Shown here in pieces: positions 47,370-56,132 of a DNA stretch of 64,000 nucleotides. A program made the position numbers and the translations under genes. The notes beneath the pieces are model-generated. The model searched no databases, was not told the DNA's origin, and saw only the letters and a list, made by a program, of their open reading frames with translations. Source of the DNA: an uncultured Polaribacter sp. (GTDB lineage Bacteria; Bacteroidota; Bacteroidia; Flavobacteriales; Flavobacteriaceae); NCBI GenBank assembly GCA_943788045.1, contig CALSOT010000005.1, forward strand, positions 138,789 through 202,788, written 5' to 3'. Numbering within the stretch: position 1 is the stretch's first letter; every line of letters begins with the position of its first letter.

Positions 47370-47432
47370 GGTAGGAAGGTTGTTGTTTAAAAATATGTAA
47401 ATAAAGCCTTCCAAATTGGAAGGCTTTTTTTT
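47357..47432 (+). promoter_or_regulatory. Transcription attenuator of the gat operon (terminator / antiterminator)
   Basis: Terminator: 47403-47412 pairs with 47418-47427 (10 bp, AAAGCCTTCC / GGAAGGCTTT), loop AAATT, run of eight T to 47432. Antiterminator: GGAAGGTT at 47374-47381 pairs with 47405-47412 (8 bp with one GU), occupying the left arm of the terminator. Protector: TCCTA at 47357-47361, inside the end of the leader frame, pairs with TAGGA at 47372-47376 and would free the terminator when the ribosome completes the leader. A ribosome stalled at the Asn codons should favour the antiterminator. Confidence 0.8.
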
Positions 47433-47449
47433 AATCTAAAATTGAAGAT

Positions 47450-47716
47450 ATGAGTAAAATTATGACAGTGGACATATTGTCTAGTATTAAAGGAGCGCAG
47501 CCATCAGAAGCTGTGGGGAAATTGTTTGAAGTGATTAAAAGCGCCAATAAAACAAATAATTCTTTTAATAATAATCATAATAAAGCAGTGTCGTTAGATG
47601 ATTTAAGAGAAGATGTTGTTGTTGATAGTTCGCAAGTTGAAAAACAAATCATCATTGAAAATTTTCCGAAAGAAAAAAATGGTTATTTAGTCGTTTCTAA
47701 AGTGATAGAAGAATAA
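47450..47716 (+). CDS. gatC: GatC-like subunit of Asp-tRNA(Asn) amidotransferase
   Basis: An 88-residue protein whose second half (LDDLREDVVVDSSQVEK ... KEKNGYLVVSKVIEE) matches the C-terminal GatC pattern LREDVV ... ENGYFVVPKVIE that wraps GatA. The N-terminal half does not resemble the helical GatC start and contains an Asn-rich stretch (NKTNNSFNNNHNK, about residues 33-45). GatC holds GatA and GatB together. It is the first structural gene after the attenuator, 2 nt before gatA. The name rests on the C-terminal motif plus context. Confidence 0.8.
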   Translation: MSKIMTVDILSSIKGAQPSEAVGKLFEVIKSANKTNNSFNNNHNKAVSLDDLREDVVVDSSQVEKQIIIENFPKEKNGYLVVSKVIEE

Positions 47717-47718
47717 TT

Positions 47719-49119
47719 ATGGAGTCGCAAATACATAAAATTCATCAGCAATTGGTGAGCAAAGAAATTTCATGTACAAAGTTGGTACAACAAAGGTTAG
47801 ATTTATTAAAATCGAACACGCACAATACTGTGAATTCGCTTTTAGATACTTTGGCTTTAGAATTGGCTGCAAAAGTAGATGCTAAAATTGAAAACGGAGA
47901 AGAAATAGGTTTATTAGAAGGAATTCCTTTCGGAATTAAAGATGTATATATGGTACAAGGAACCTATACAACTGCAAGCTCAGATTTATTAAAGAAATAC
48001 AAATCTTCATATACGGCAACTGCAATTCAAAAATTATTTGATGCTGGTGCAATTCCCTTAGTAAAAGAAAATTGTGACAGTTTTGGACATGGTTCTTCTT
48101 CTGAAAACACCATTTTTGGAGCTGTAAAAAATGCATTTAATACAGAGTTAGTTGCTGGAGGTTCAAGTGGAGGTTCTGCTGTAAATGTAGCAAAAGACTA
48201 CACTGTTTTTTCAATAGGAGGAGACACAGGAGGTTCTGTTCGTCAACCAGCAGGTTATAATAAAATCTATGGTTTAAAACCAACTTATGGAAGAATTTCG
48301 AGGTTTGGATTGATGGCATATGCATCCTCCACAGATTGTGTTGGACCTATTGCAAAGTCGATAGAAGATATTAGAATTGTTTTAAATATAATGAGTGGAA
48401 AAGATATAAAAGATCAAACCACATATCAATCTAAAAAAATATCAAAAGAAAGCATTTTAAAGTCTGATGAAATAAAAACTATCGGATATTTTAAAAATTT
48501 CATTGAAAATGATGCTATTGATGCACAAGTAAAATCAGATTTCTTAGCATCCATAGAAAAAATAAAAGCAAAAGGGATTGCAATAAAAGAATTAGATTTT
48601 TTTGAGTCAGATACCTTAGTTTCTACTTATTATACATTGGCAATGGCAGAAACAGCATCAAATCTATCAAGATTAGATGGTACAAATTACGGAAACAGAA
48701 TTGAAGGCAGTTCTTTAAAAGATACGTATTCAGTTACACGTTCAGATAATTTTTCTGAAGAAACAAAGCGAAGAATTGTTGGTGGAAATCAAGTATTATC
48801 TCAAGGTTTTTCTGATGATATTTACTTAAAAGGATTAAATATTAGAGATCAAATTTCTGAAAATTTTGAAAAAGATTTTAAAGAAGTTGATATTATTTTG
48901 TCTCCTGTAACACCAAATTCGCCGCCAAAAATTGGCGATAGTTTAAAAGATCCTTTAGCAATGTATTTGTCAGATGCTTATACAGTTGGTTTTAGTTTAG
49001 GGCAATTACCAACGATAACTGTGCCTCAAGGAACAGAAACAGGTTTACAGATTACAGCAGCAAAAAATAATGACGAACTCGTTTTGAAGTTTGCTAACTT
49101 CTTAAAAGATACGATATAA
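47719..49119 (+). CDS. gatA: Aspartyl/glutamyl-tRNA amidotransferase subunit A
   Basis: Amidase-signature glutaminase subunit that releases ammonia from glutamine for transfer to Asp-tRNA(Asn) (or Glu-tRNA(Gln)). The 466-residue protein keeps the Ser-cisSer-Lys triad: Lys74 in GIPFGIKD, cis-Ser149 in AGGSSGGSA and nucleophile Ser173 in GGDTGGSVRQPA, with the same mutual spacing as in characterised GatA. C-terminal LGQLPTITVPQG is also standard. It follows gatC by 2 nt and overlaps the gatB::aspS ATG by one base (TAATG). Confidence 0.95.
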   Translation: MESQIHKIHQQLVSKEISCTKLVQQRLDLLKSNTHNTVNSLLDTLALELAAKVDAKIENGEEIGLLEGIPFGIKDVYMVQGTYTTASSDLLKKYKSSYTATAIQKLFDAGAIPLVKENCDSFGHGSSSENTIFGAVKNAFNTELVAGGSSGGSAVNVAKDYTVFSIGGDTGGSVRQPAGYNKIYGLKPTYGRISRFGLMAYASSTDCVGPIAKSIEDIRIVLNIMSGKDIKDQTTYQSKKISKESILKSDEIKTIGYFKNFIENDAIDAQVKSDFLASIEKIKAKGIAIKELDFFESDTLVSTYYTLAMAETASNLSRLDGTNYGNRIEGSSLKDTYSVTRSDNFSEETKRRIVGGNQVLSQGFSDDIYLKGLNIRDQISENFEKDFKEVDIILSPVTPNSPPKIGDSLKDPLAMYLSDAYTVGFSLGQLPTITVPQGTETGLQITAAKNNDELVLKFANFLKDTI

Positions 49120-52100
49120 TGGAACTGGAAAAATTAAATGAGTTACTAAAAGCAAACGAGTTAGAATTAGTAATAGGTATAGAAACACATGTTCGATTAA
49201 ATACAAAAACAAAGTTATTCTGTTCTTGTGCAAATCAAGAAATAGAAAAACCAAATCAAAATATATGTTCAGTTTGTACTGGTCAAATGGGCGTTTTACC
49301 TTCTATTAATAAAGAAGCAATTACAAAAGCTATTTATTTTGGAAAAGCGGTAAAATCTACTTTTTCTAATGAAGTAATTTCTTGGGATAGAAAGCATTAT
49401 GAGTATCCTGATAATCCAAAGAATATTCAAATTACACAGTTTCACAATCCTGTAATTCCAGACGGACAAGTTTCTTGTTATAGAAATGATGGTACTCAGT
49501 TTACAGTGACTTTAACACAAGTTCATATTGAAGAAGATGCTGCAAAATTAATGCACGAAAAGAAAATTTCTTTAGTCGATTTTAATAAAGCAGGTGTTCC
49601 GTTAATTGAAATTGTTACAGATCCTTGTATTCGAAATATTGAAGATGCATCAACCTATGCACAATACATACAGCGTATTGTTCAGAATTTAAAAATATCT
49701 GAAGCAAACCTAGAAAAAGGAGAGTTTAAGTCTGATGTTTCTGTATCTCTTCGTAAAAAACATACCTATAATTTAAACCCAAGAACAGAAATTAAAAACT
49801 TGAATTCGTTTAAGTTTATGGTAGATGCTTTAAAGGAAGAAATTGAAAAGCAATTAAATTATTATATAGAAAACAAAGAATTCAGACCAGATCAAACAAC
49901 GGTTTTATGGGATGCAGATTTAAAGCAGACCAAAACCATGCGTAAAAAGGAGTTTGAAGCGGATTATCGTTTTATTTCTGAACCAGATTTACCTTTTGTA
50001 AATATTAAAAAAGTTGTAGAAAATATAGATGTAGATGTAAGTTCTTTGCCATTTGCCGTAGAATCTATTTTGATACAAGGTGGCGTTTTACCGCAAGATG
50101 CAAAGTTTTTTACTGCAGATTCTTTACGTTCAAAAGTTTTTGTTACTATTAATAATGAAATCAATGATGCTTCTTTTGTTGCTAAAACATTGGTAAATAA
50201 TATTGGAGCAGATGAATATGAAAACATTCATAATGTAGCTCAGTTAATTGAAATTTTTCAGTTATTTAAAGAAGACAAAATTACTTCTGTATTAGTTCAA
50301 AACGGAATTACATCTTATTTAAAAGACAGAACTTTCGATTATAAAAAGTATTTTGATGATAATACTATTTCTGAGGACAAAATTAAAGCTGCAGTTTTAA
50401 AAGTAGTTACAGAAAATGAAGCAATTGCAAATGATATTAAAGCAGGAAACCAAGGTAAAGCAGGCATTCTTGTTGGTAAAGTAATTGGTATTATTGGTAA
50501 AGGAGCTTCAGGAAAAGTTGTTAGACAAGAAATATTAAATGCTTGTTCTAGTGATTTAAAAACTACAGAGCGTAAAGTTGAAAACAATCAATCAAAAACG
50601 ATTAGCAAACAGCCAAAGGCAAAAATTGAAGAAGAAACATTGCCTGAAATTCCGATTATAATTAAAGAGGAATACAGAACACATAAGATTTCTCAAATCT
50701 CAGAAGATTCAATTAATGATGAGGTTACTTTATCTGGCTGGGTTTCTAGTGTTCGTGATCACGGAGAATTAATTTTTATCGATTTACGAGATTCGAGTAA
50801 CCAAATTTTTCAAGTACGTTTAAGTAAAGAAACTTTTCCGAATTTAGATGAACTTGTAAAATTAAAATCAGAATCTGTTATTTCTGTTACGGGAACAGTT
50901 ATTAAAAGAAATGCAGATGATTATAATGCTGGTTTGAGAACGGGTAAATTAGAATTAGAAACTTCAAAATTAGAAATTTTAAACTTATCAAAAACACTTC
51001 CTTTTGAAATAAAAAGAGCTATAAAATCGAATGAGAATGTTCGTTTTCAGTATAAGTTTTTAGATCACAGAAATGATGAAGTTCGTAAAGCAATTGTAAA
51101 TCGTCACAAAGTAATTAAGTTATTAAGAGATATATTAGATGAAGAAGAGTTTTTAGAAATTGAAACTCCAATTTTAACTGCAGGTACAGATGAAGGAGCA
51201 AGAGAATTTATTGTTCCAACTAGAAAACAAGCAGGTTCTTTTTACACGCTTCCACAAGCGCCACAGCAGTTTAAGCAAATGTTAATGGTTGGTGGTTTTG
51301 AAAAATATTTTCAAATTGCACGTTGTTTTAGAGATGAAGATTCTCGCGGAGACAGACAACCGGAATTTACACAATTAGATATTGAAATGGCATATGCTAG
51401 TATGCAACAAATCATAGATTTAAACACAAAGATGTTTAATGAAGTGGTTAGAAAAATATATGGTAAAAAATGGATTTTATATCCTTTTGAGGTAATTACA
51501 TATAAAGAAGCTATGGATAAATATGGTTGCGATAGACCAGATTTACGTTTTGGTTTAAAAATGCAAGATATTACTGATATTGTAAAGGATACGACATTCC
51601 AAGTTTTTAGCAAACCTATTGAAGATGGCGGAATTGTAAAATGTATTAAAGTTTCTGCAAAAGAGCAAGGTAACAAAAGAGCTTCTAAAGGTCAAATAGA
51701 AAACTTAACAGCCATTGCACAACAGAATGGATTGGGTGGTTTGGCTTATATTATAGTAAATGAAAATGATTTACAATCGCCAATTATTAAGTTCTTAGGA
51801 GAAGAAATCGCAGCTAACATTATAAAAGCTACAGATGCTCAAGTTGGTGATATTGTATTTTTCTCAGCAGCAGATTATGCAACAGCAAATAAAGCATTGG
51901 ATGCAGTTCGTCAAGAAATGGGACGTATTTTTAAACTAATTAACCCCAAAGAATTAAGACCTGCATGGGTGGTAGATTTTCCGATGTTTGAAAAAACAGA
52001 TGAAGGAAGATGGACGTTTACGCACAATCCTTTTTCTATGCCAGCAATCTATGATTTAGACAAGCATATGAATGGAGAAGGTGAGGAGATAGGAACTATT

Positions 52101-52454
52101 ATTGCTCAGCAATACGATTTAATTTTAAATGGTTATGAAATTGGTGGAGGTTCAGTGCGAGCACACAAAGCAGAAATTTTAGAAGCAACCTACAAAAATA
52201 TGGGTTACGATAAAGAAGAAATGATGAAAAGTGTTGGAACGATGTACAAAGCGTTTCAATATGGAGCGCCACCTCATGGAGGAATTGCTTGGGGTGTAGA
52301 CCGTTTAATGATGATTTTAGAGAAGAAAACATCTATTAGAGAAGTAATGGCGTTTCCAAAAACAGGTTCGTCAGAAGATTTATTATTTAACGCACCTTCT
52401 ATATTATCAGATAAAAAGGTGGAAGAGATGAATGTTAAGATTGTAAGAAAATAG
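49119..52454 (+). CDS. gatB: Fused Asp-tRNA(Asn) amidotransferase subunit B - aspartyl-tRNA synthetase
   Basis: A single 1111-residue frame. Residues 1 to about 478 are GatB: IGIETHVRL with Glu22/His24, a CxC...CxxC zinc site (Cys35, 37, 50, 53) in the cradle domain and the C-terminal tail domain ending GKVVRQEIL. Residues about 479-518 are a polar Lys/Glu-rich linker. From about 519 follows a complete bacterial-type AspRS (593 residues): OB-fold LSGWVSSVRDHGELIFIDLRD (in parts), motif 2 FRDEDSRGDRQPEFTQ, a GAD domain and motif 3 GIAWGVDRLMMIL. His548 in RDHGE matches the His31 position linked to non-discriminating AspRS. Mischarging and amidation are thus joined in one chain. Confidence 0.95.
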   Translation: MELEKLNELLKANELELVIGIETHVRLNTKTKLFCSCANQEIEKPNQNICSVCTGQMGVLPSINKEAITKAIYFGKAVKSTFSNEVISWDRKHYEYPDNPKNIQITQFHNPVIPDGQVSCYRNDGTQFTVTLTQVHIEEDAAKLMHEKKISLVDFNKAGVPLIEIVTDPCIRNIEDASTYAQYIQRIVQNLKISEANLEKGEFKSDVSVSLRKKHTYNLNPRTEIKNLNSFKFMVDALKEEIEKQLNYYIENKEFRPDQTTVLWDADLKQTKTMRKKEFEADYRFISEPDLPFVNIKKVVENIDVDVSSLPFAVESILIQGGVLPQDAKFFTADSLRSKVFVTINNEINDASFVAKTLVNNIGADEYENIHNVAQLIEIFQLFKEDKITSVLVQNGITSYLKDRTFDYKKYFDDNTISEDKIKAAVLKVVTENEAIANDIKAGNQGKAGILVGKVIGIIGKGASGKVVRQEILNACSSDLKTTERKVENNQSKTISKQPKAKIEEETLPEIPIIIKEEYRTHKISQISEDSINDEVTLSGWVSSVRDHGELIFIDLRDSSNQIFQVRLSKETFPNLDELVKLKSESVISVTGTVIKRNADDYNAGLRTGKLELETSKLEILNLSKTLPFEIKRAIKSNENVRFQYKFLDHRNDEVRKAIVNRHKVIKLLRDILDEEEFLEIETPILTAGTDEGAREFIVPTRKQAGSFYTLPQAPQQFKQMLMVGGFEKYFQIARCFRDEDSRGDRQPEFTQLDIEMAYASMQQIIDLNTKMFNEVVRKIYGKKWILYPFEVITYKEAMDKYGCDRPDLRFGLKMQDITDIVKDTTFQVFSKPIEDGGIVKCIKVSAKEQGNKRASKGQIENLTAIAQQNGLGGLAYIIVNENDLQSPIIKFLGEEIAANIIKATDAQVGDIVFFSAADYATANKALDAVRQEMGRIFKLINPKELRPAWVVDFPMFEKTDEGRWTFTHNPFSMPAIYDLDKHMNGEGEEIGTIIAQQYDLILNGYEIGGGSVRAHKAEILEATYKNMGYDKEEMMKSVGTMYKAFQYGAPPHGGIAWGVDRLMMILEKKTSIREVMAFPKTGSSEDLLFNAPSILSDKKVEEMNVKIVRK

Positions 52455-52465
52455 ATTGGATGAAG

Positions 52466-52496
52466 TTTGTTTAATTAAAAATATATCTTATTTTTG
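52466..52496 (+). promoter_or_regulatory. trp operon promoter
   Basis: TTTG at 52466-52469, 19 bases, then TATTTTTG (52489-52496). This is a textbook Bacteroidota TTTG-N19-TAnnTTTG promoter. The start point would be near 52503, only a few bases before the leader ATG. Confidence 0.85.
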
Positions 52497-52505
52497 TATT
52501 TCAAT

Positions 52506-52556
52506 ATGAAGAATAACGCAAATTTTACGTGGTGGTGGAGCTCTCTTAATTTATAA
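52506..52556 (+). CDS. trpL: trp operon leader peptide
   Basis: A 16-codon frame MKNNANFTWWWSSLNL with three consecutive Trp codons (52530-52538), starting about 10 nt after the promoter and ending 40 nt before a terminator. This is the classical Trp-sensing leader design. Rfam describes a Bacteroid-trp motif upstream of trp genes in this phylum, and this is probably a member; that match was not computed. Confidence 0.9.
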   Translation: MKNNANFTWWWSSLNL

Positions 52557-52622
52557 GTGAGAAGAAACCTGTATGTATATAACATAATAAAAAAAGGCTT
52601 GTCTCACGATGAGCCTTTTTTT
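52542..52622 (+). promoter_or_regulatory. trp attenuator (terminator / antiterminator)
   Basis: Terminator: GGCTTGTC (52596-52603) pairs with GATGAGCC (52608-52615), loop TCAC, extended by A5/T5 and a T-run. Antiterminator: GTGAGA (52557-52562) with TCTCAC (52602-52607), and CCT (52568-52570) with AGG (52595-52597). Protector: TCTC and TTA (52542-52548), directly after the Trp codons, pair with TAA and GAGA (52554-52562). A ribosome stalled at the Trp codons covers the protector and allows antitermination. Confidence 0.85.
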
Positions 52623-52703
52623 ATTGCAAAAAAGTAAACTCTTCATTAATAACCAATTCGCGAAGCAAATGCATAATTTGCTAAGCAACGACATCAACAT
52701 AGA

Positions 52704-54095
52704 ATGAAAAAGTTACAGTTTAAAACAACATTTAAAACGAAAATGGCTGATACGGTTACTCCTGTAGGGCTGTATTTACGTTTTAGAGATGCATACGCAA
52801 ATACTCTATTGTTAGAAAGTTCAGATTATCATAGTAAAGAAGAGAGTTTCTCTTTTATTGCAATTGAGCCAATTATTTCAATGAAGGTCAATGATTATCA
52901 GTTTTCGGTTTCTCATAAAGGAACACAAATTGATGAACAAACTGTCGATAAAAATTTTTATAAGTTATTTGATAAGTTCACAGAATCAATAACTTTAGAT
53001 TGTCCTGCCGAATTAAAATCATTTAATGGTTTGTATGGTTATACAACATTTGATTCTGTTCAGTATTTTGAGAATATTAAATTTAAAAACAAGAAAGCAC
53101 CATCTGCAATTCCAGAAATGCAATACAGTTTTTATAGATTTATTATTGCCATCAATCATTTTAATGACGAAATGACATTGATAGAAAACATTGAGAAAGG
53201 AACAGAATCTCGCATTAAAGAAATGGAATCGATTATTGATGCGCAAGCTTTTAATACTCAAAAATTCGAAATTGTAGGCGAAGAAACTTCAAATACTACA
53301 GGAGAAGAATTTATAGATTATGTAAGAAAAGCAAAATCGCATTGTAAAAGAGGCGATGTTTTTCAACTCGTATTATCACGCCAATTTCAACAAAAATTTA
53401 AGGGAGACGAATTCAACGTTTATAGAGCATTGCGCTCTATAAACCCATCACCATATTTATTTTATTTCGATTACGGATCATTTAAATTAATGGGCTCTTC
53501 ACCAGAAGCACAAATTAAAATTTCAGCAGGAAAAGCTACTATCAATCCAATTGCAGGTACTTTTAGAAGAACTGGTGATATGGCAGAAGATCTTAAATTA
53601 GGTAAAAAATTATCCGAAGATAAAAAGGAAACTGCAGAACACGTAATGCTTGTAGATTTAGCACGCAACGATTTAAGCAAACACGCAAATAATGTTACTG
53701 TAGAGGTTTTTAAAGAAGTACAGTATTTTAGCCACGTAATTCACTTAGTTTCCACGGTTAGAGGGCAAATAAAAGGAAATCCAATAGAAATTGTTGGGGA
53801 TACTTTTCCTGCCGGAACTTTAAGTGGCGCTCCAAAATACAAAGCAATGGAGTTAATCGACAAATATGAAAATCAAACACGAGGTTTTTATGGTGGTGCA
53901 GTAGGAATTATAGGTTTAGACGGTTCCGTGAATTTAGCGATTGCTATTCGTTCGTTTGTCAGTAAAAACAACGTTTTGTATTCACAATCAGGTGCCGGAA
54001 TTGTTATTCATTCCGACGAAGAAAAAGAGTTACAAGAAGTAAATAATAAATTAGCAGCGTTAAAAAAAGCGTTGCTTTTGGCAGAAAATATTTAG
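52704..54095 (+). CDS. trpE: Anthranilate synthase component I
   Basis: Converts chorismate to anthranilate with ammonia from TrpG. The 463-residue protein has the chorismate-enzyme core: [30 protein letters not shown] (in parts), [11 protein letters not shown], the metal-site [10 protein letters not shown] and [15 protein letters not shown]. The LLES motif (36-39) of the tryptophan feedback site is present, so allosteric inhibition by tryptophan is likely. It is the first gene of the trp operon, 82 nt after the attenuator. Confidence 0.96.
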   Translation: MKKLQFKTTFKTKMADTVTPVGLYLRFRDAYANTLLLESSDYHSKEESFSFIAIEPIISMKVNDYQFSVSHKGTQIDEQTVDKNFYKLFDKFTESITLDCPAELKSFNGLYGYTTFDSVQYFENIKFKNKKAPSAIPEMQYSFYRFIIAINHFNDEMTLIENIEKGTESRIKEMESIIDAQAFNTQKFEIVGEETSNTTGEEFIDYVRKAKSHCKRGDVFQLVLSRQFQQKFKGDEFNVYRALRSINPSPYLFYFDYGSFKLMGSSPEAQIKISAGKATINPIAGTFRRTGDMAEDLKLGKKLSEDKKETAEHVMLVDLARNDLSKHANNVTVEVFKEVQYFSHVIHLVSTVRGQIKGNPIEIVGDTFPAGTLSGAPKYKAMELIDKYENQTRGFYGGAVGIIGLDGSVNLAIAIRSFVSKNNVLYSQSGAGIVIHSDEEKELQEVNNKLAALKKALLLAENI

Positions 54096-54299
54096 GGCGT
54101 TTTAACAGGCTTTCAACTATATCTTTTTATTTAAAAAAAAGATAAAGTAAGAATATCAAAGATGACCGGTTTCAATCCCTAACGCAAATTAAGTTTTAAG
54201 TTATTATTCGGCGTTTTTCCGACAAAGTAATTTCTTAATTAAAAAACAGATTGCGAAACAAATTTTTTATTTGCTTCGTAATGACAATTAGAAAAAAAT
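54096..54299. other. 204-nt spacer between trpE and trpG
   Basis: No gene. It contains the inverted repeat at 54247-54285 and a TTCGGCGTTTTTCCGAC hairpin near 54207-54224. No promoter box of exact TAnnTTTG form was noticed. Confidence 0.5.
54247..54285. repeat. Intergenic inverted repeat
   Basis: TTGCGAAACAAAT (54251-54263) against ATTTGCTTCGTAA (54269-54281), followed by TGAC. Its arm resembles CGAAGCAAAT/ATTTGCT in the trp leader at 52661-52682. Confidence 0.45.
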
Positions 54300-54875
54300 A
54301 TGAAAATATTAATTTTAGATAATTACGATTCATTTACCTATAATCTGGTTCATATGGTAGAAAAAATTACAGGAAAATTCCCAGCGGTTTTTAGAAACGA
54401 TGAAATCAGTATTGCAGATGTAGGCAACTACGATATGATTATGTTATCACCAGGACCAGGAATTCCTGATGAAGCAGGAATCTTAAAAGACGTAATTAAA
54501 ACTTACGCAGGTGTAAAACCAATTTTCGGAGTTTGTTTAGGATTACAAGCAATTACAGAGGTTTTCGGAGGGGAAATCATCAATTTAGATGCTGTTTTTC
54601 ATGGAGTTGCAACAGAAATGAAAGTAACAGATACCAATGCTGTTATTTTTAAAGATGTTCCAGAAACATTTTTAGCAGCACGTTATCATTCTTGGGCAGC
54701 CACAGATAAAGGTTTTCCAGAAGAAATACAAGTAACAGCAAGAGACGAAGATGGTTTAATACAAGCTATTGAACATAAAACATTTCCAATTTCTGCAGTT
54801 CAGTTTCATCCAGAATCGATTTTAACAGATGTTGGTGAGCAATTGGTTACTAATTTTATCAATGCAAATTCGTAA
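54300..54875 (+). CDS. trpG: Anthranilate synthase component II (glutamine amidotransferase)
   Basis: Class I glutaminase subunit of anthranilate synthase; may be shared with p-aminobenzoate synthesis. The 191-residue protein has the triad Cys79 (GVCLGLQA), His170 and Glu172 (QFHPESI), and the oxyanion SPGPGIP (50-56). The ATG of trpD overlaps its stop by one base (TAATG). Confidence 0.96.
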   Translation: MKILILDNYDSFTYNLVHMVEKITGKFPAVFRNDEISIADVGNYDMIMLSPGPGIPDEAGILKDVIKTYAGVKPIFGVCLGLQAITEVFGGEIINLDAVFHGVATEMKVTDTNAVIFKDVPETFLAARYHSWAATDKGFPEEIQVTARDEDGLIQAIEHKTFPISAVQFHPESILTDVGEQLVTNFINANS

Positions 54876-55864
54876 TGAAAGCAATTTTAAACAAATTATA
54901 TAATCACGAAAGATTGTCTAAATCTGAAGCAAAACAAATCTTAATAGATATTGCTGCAGAGAAATACAATGATGCACATTTAGCTTCATTTATGACAGTT
55001 TTTATGATGCGCCCAATTACAGTTGATGAGCTTTCTGGTTTTAGAGATGCGTTAAAAGAGTTATCTGTAAAAGTAGATTTATCAGATTATAATACCATAG
55101 ATATTGTTGGTACTGGTGGCGATGGGAAAGATACATTCAATATATCAACCTTAACTTCTTTTATAGTTGCAGGAACAGGACAAAAAGTAGCAAAGCATGG
55201 TAATTACTCTGTGTCTTCTCAATCTGGTTCTTCAGATATGTTAGAGAGCTTTGGATATAATTTTACCAATGATGAAAGTGTTTTGAGAGAGCATTTAGAA
55301 AAAGCAAATATTTGCTTTTTACACGCTCCTAAATTTCATCCAGCAATGAAAGCTGTGAGTCCAACAAGAAAAGCGTTGGCATTAAAAACGTTCTTTAATA
55401 TGTTAGGTCCTTTGGTAAACCCAAGTTCACCTAAAAATCACATGTTAGGAACTTTTAATCTTGAAATTGCACGTTTGTATAATTATATTTTACAGGAAGA
55501 AAATATTAATTATGGTATTATTCATGCGTTAGATGGTTATGATGAAATTTCATTAACAAGCGGATTTAAATTCTTTAGTAAAAATGGAGAGCAAATTATA
55601 AATCCGGAAGATTTAGGGCAGAAAAGAATTCAACAATCAGAAATATTTGGAGGAAATTCAGTTGCTGATGCAGCCAAAATTTTTAAATCTATTTTAGACG
55701 GAAAAGGAACTGAAGCACAAAATAATGTGGTTTTAACAAATGCGGCTTTCGCTTTAACGATTGTTGATGAAACAAAGCTTTTTGAAACTGCTTTTAATGA
55801 AGCGAAAGATTCACTTTTTGGGCTGAGAGCAAAACAAACATTAGAAAAATTAGTAAGTCTTTAA
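54875..55864 (+). CDS. trpD: Anthranilate phosphoribosyltransferase
   Basis: Transfers phosphoribose from PRPP to anthranilate. The 329-residue protein has GTGGDGKDTFNIST (PRPP loop), KHGNYSVSS and the NMLGPLVNPSSP motif. Length is typical for free TrpD. It overlaps trpG by one base and is followed after 1 nt by a small membrane-protein gene. Confidence 0.96.
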   Translation: MKAILNKLYNHERLSKSEAKQILIDIAAEKYNDAHLASFMTVFMMRPITVDELSGFRDALKELSVKVDLSDYNTIDIVGTGGDGKDTFNISTLTSFIVAGTGQKVAKHGNYSVSSQSGSSDMLESFGYNFTNDESVLREHLEKANICFLHAPKFHPAMKAVSPTRKALALKTFFNMLGPLVNPSSPKNHMLGTFNLEIARLYNYILQEENINYGIIHALDGYDEISLTSGFKFFSKNGEQIINPEDLGQKRIQQSEIFGGNSVADAAKIFKSILDGKGTEAQNNVVLTNAAFALTIVDETKLFETAFNEAKDSLFGLRAKQTLEKLVSL

Positions 55865-55865
55865 G

Positions 55866-56042
55866 ATGGCAAAAAAGAAAAAGAATTTAATTCTGATTAT
55901 TCCTGCTTTTCTAATAATGGGAGCAGCAATAGGTATTCAAACAAAAGATGTTTTTAAACAGACTTTAATTGGTTTGGTTGTAGGAATTATAATTTACTTT
56001 TTTCTAAAGTATAGAAATAAAAAAATAAATAGTAATATATAA
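55866..56042 (+). CDS. Small two-helix membrane protein inside the trp operon
   Basis: A 58-residue frame starting MAKKKKNLILIIPAFLI, one base after the trpD stop. Two hydrophobic helices (about 7-23 and 32-47) are separated by a polar turn QTKDVFKQT, with a basic N-terminus and a KYRNKK C-terminus, giving an in-in hairpin topology. No family recognised. Its tight junction with trpD and coding-like composition support a real gene; a role in tryptophan metabolism is not implied. Confidence 0.7.
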   Translation: MAKKKKNLILIIPAFLIMGAAIGIQTKDVFKQTLIGLVVGIIIYFFLKYRNKKINSNI

Positions 56043-56045
56043 AAC

Positions 56046-56118
56046 GTTATTCCGAAGGAAGTTTAACAGAGGTAATCTTTTTAATAAATGAGGATATTAC
56101 TGAGTTACTCGAAATGAC
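56046..56118. repeat. Intergenic imperfect palindrome, possible dispersed repeat
   Basis: Ends GTTATTCCGA and TCGAAATGAC are inverted with one or two mismatches; inner GGTAATC and GATATTAC also pair. Related in outline to 33932-34009. Confidence 0.45.
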
Positions 56119-56132
56119 AAAAGAAATAAGAC

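Noticed and set aside
47305..47432. T-box riboswitch for the gat operon
   Set aside because: No T-box sequence or specifier loop; the region is short and explained by a leader peptide with competing helices.
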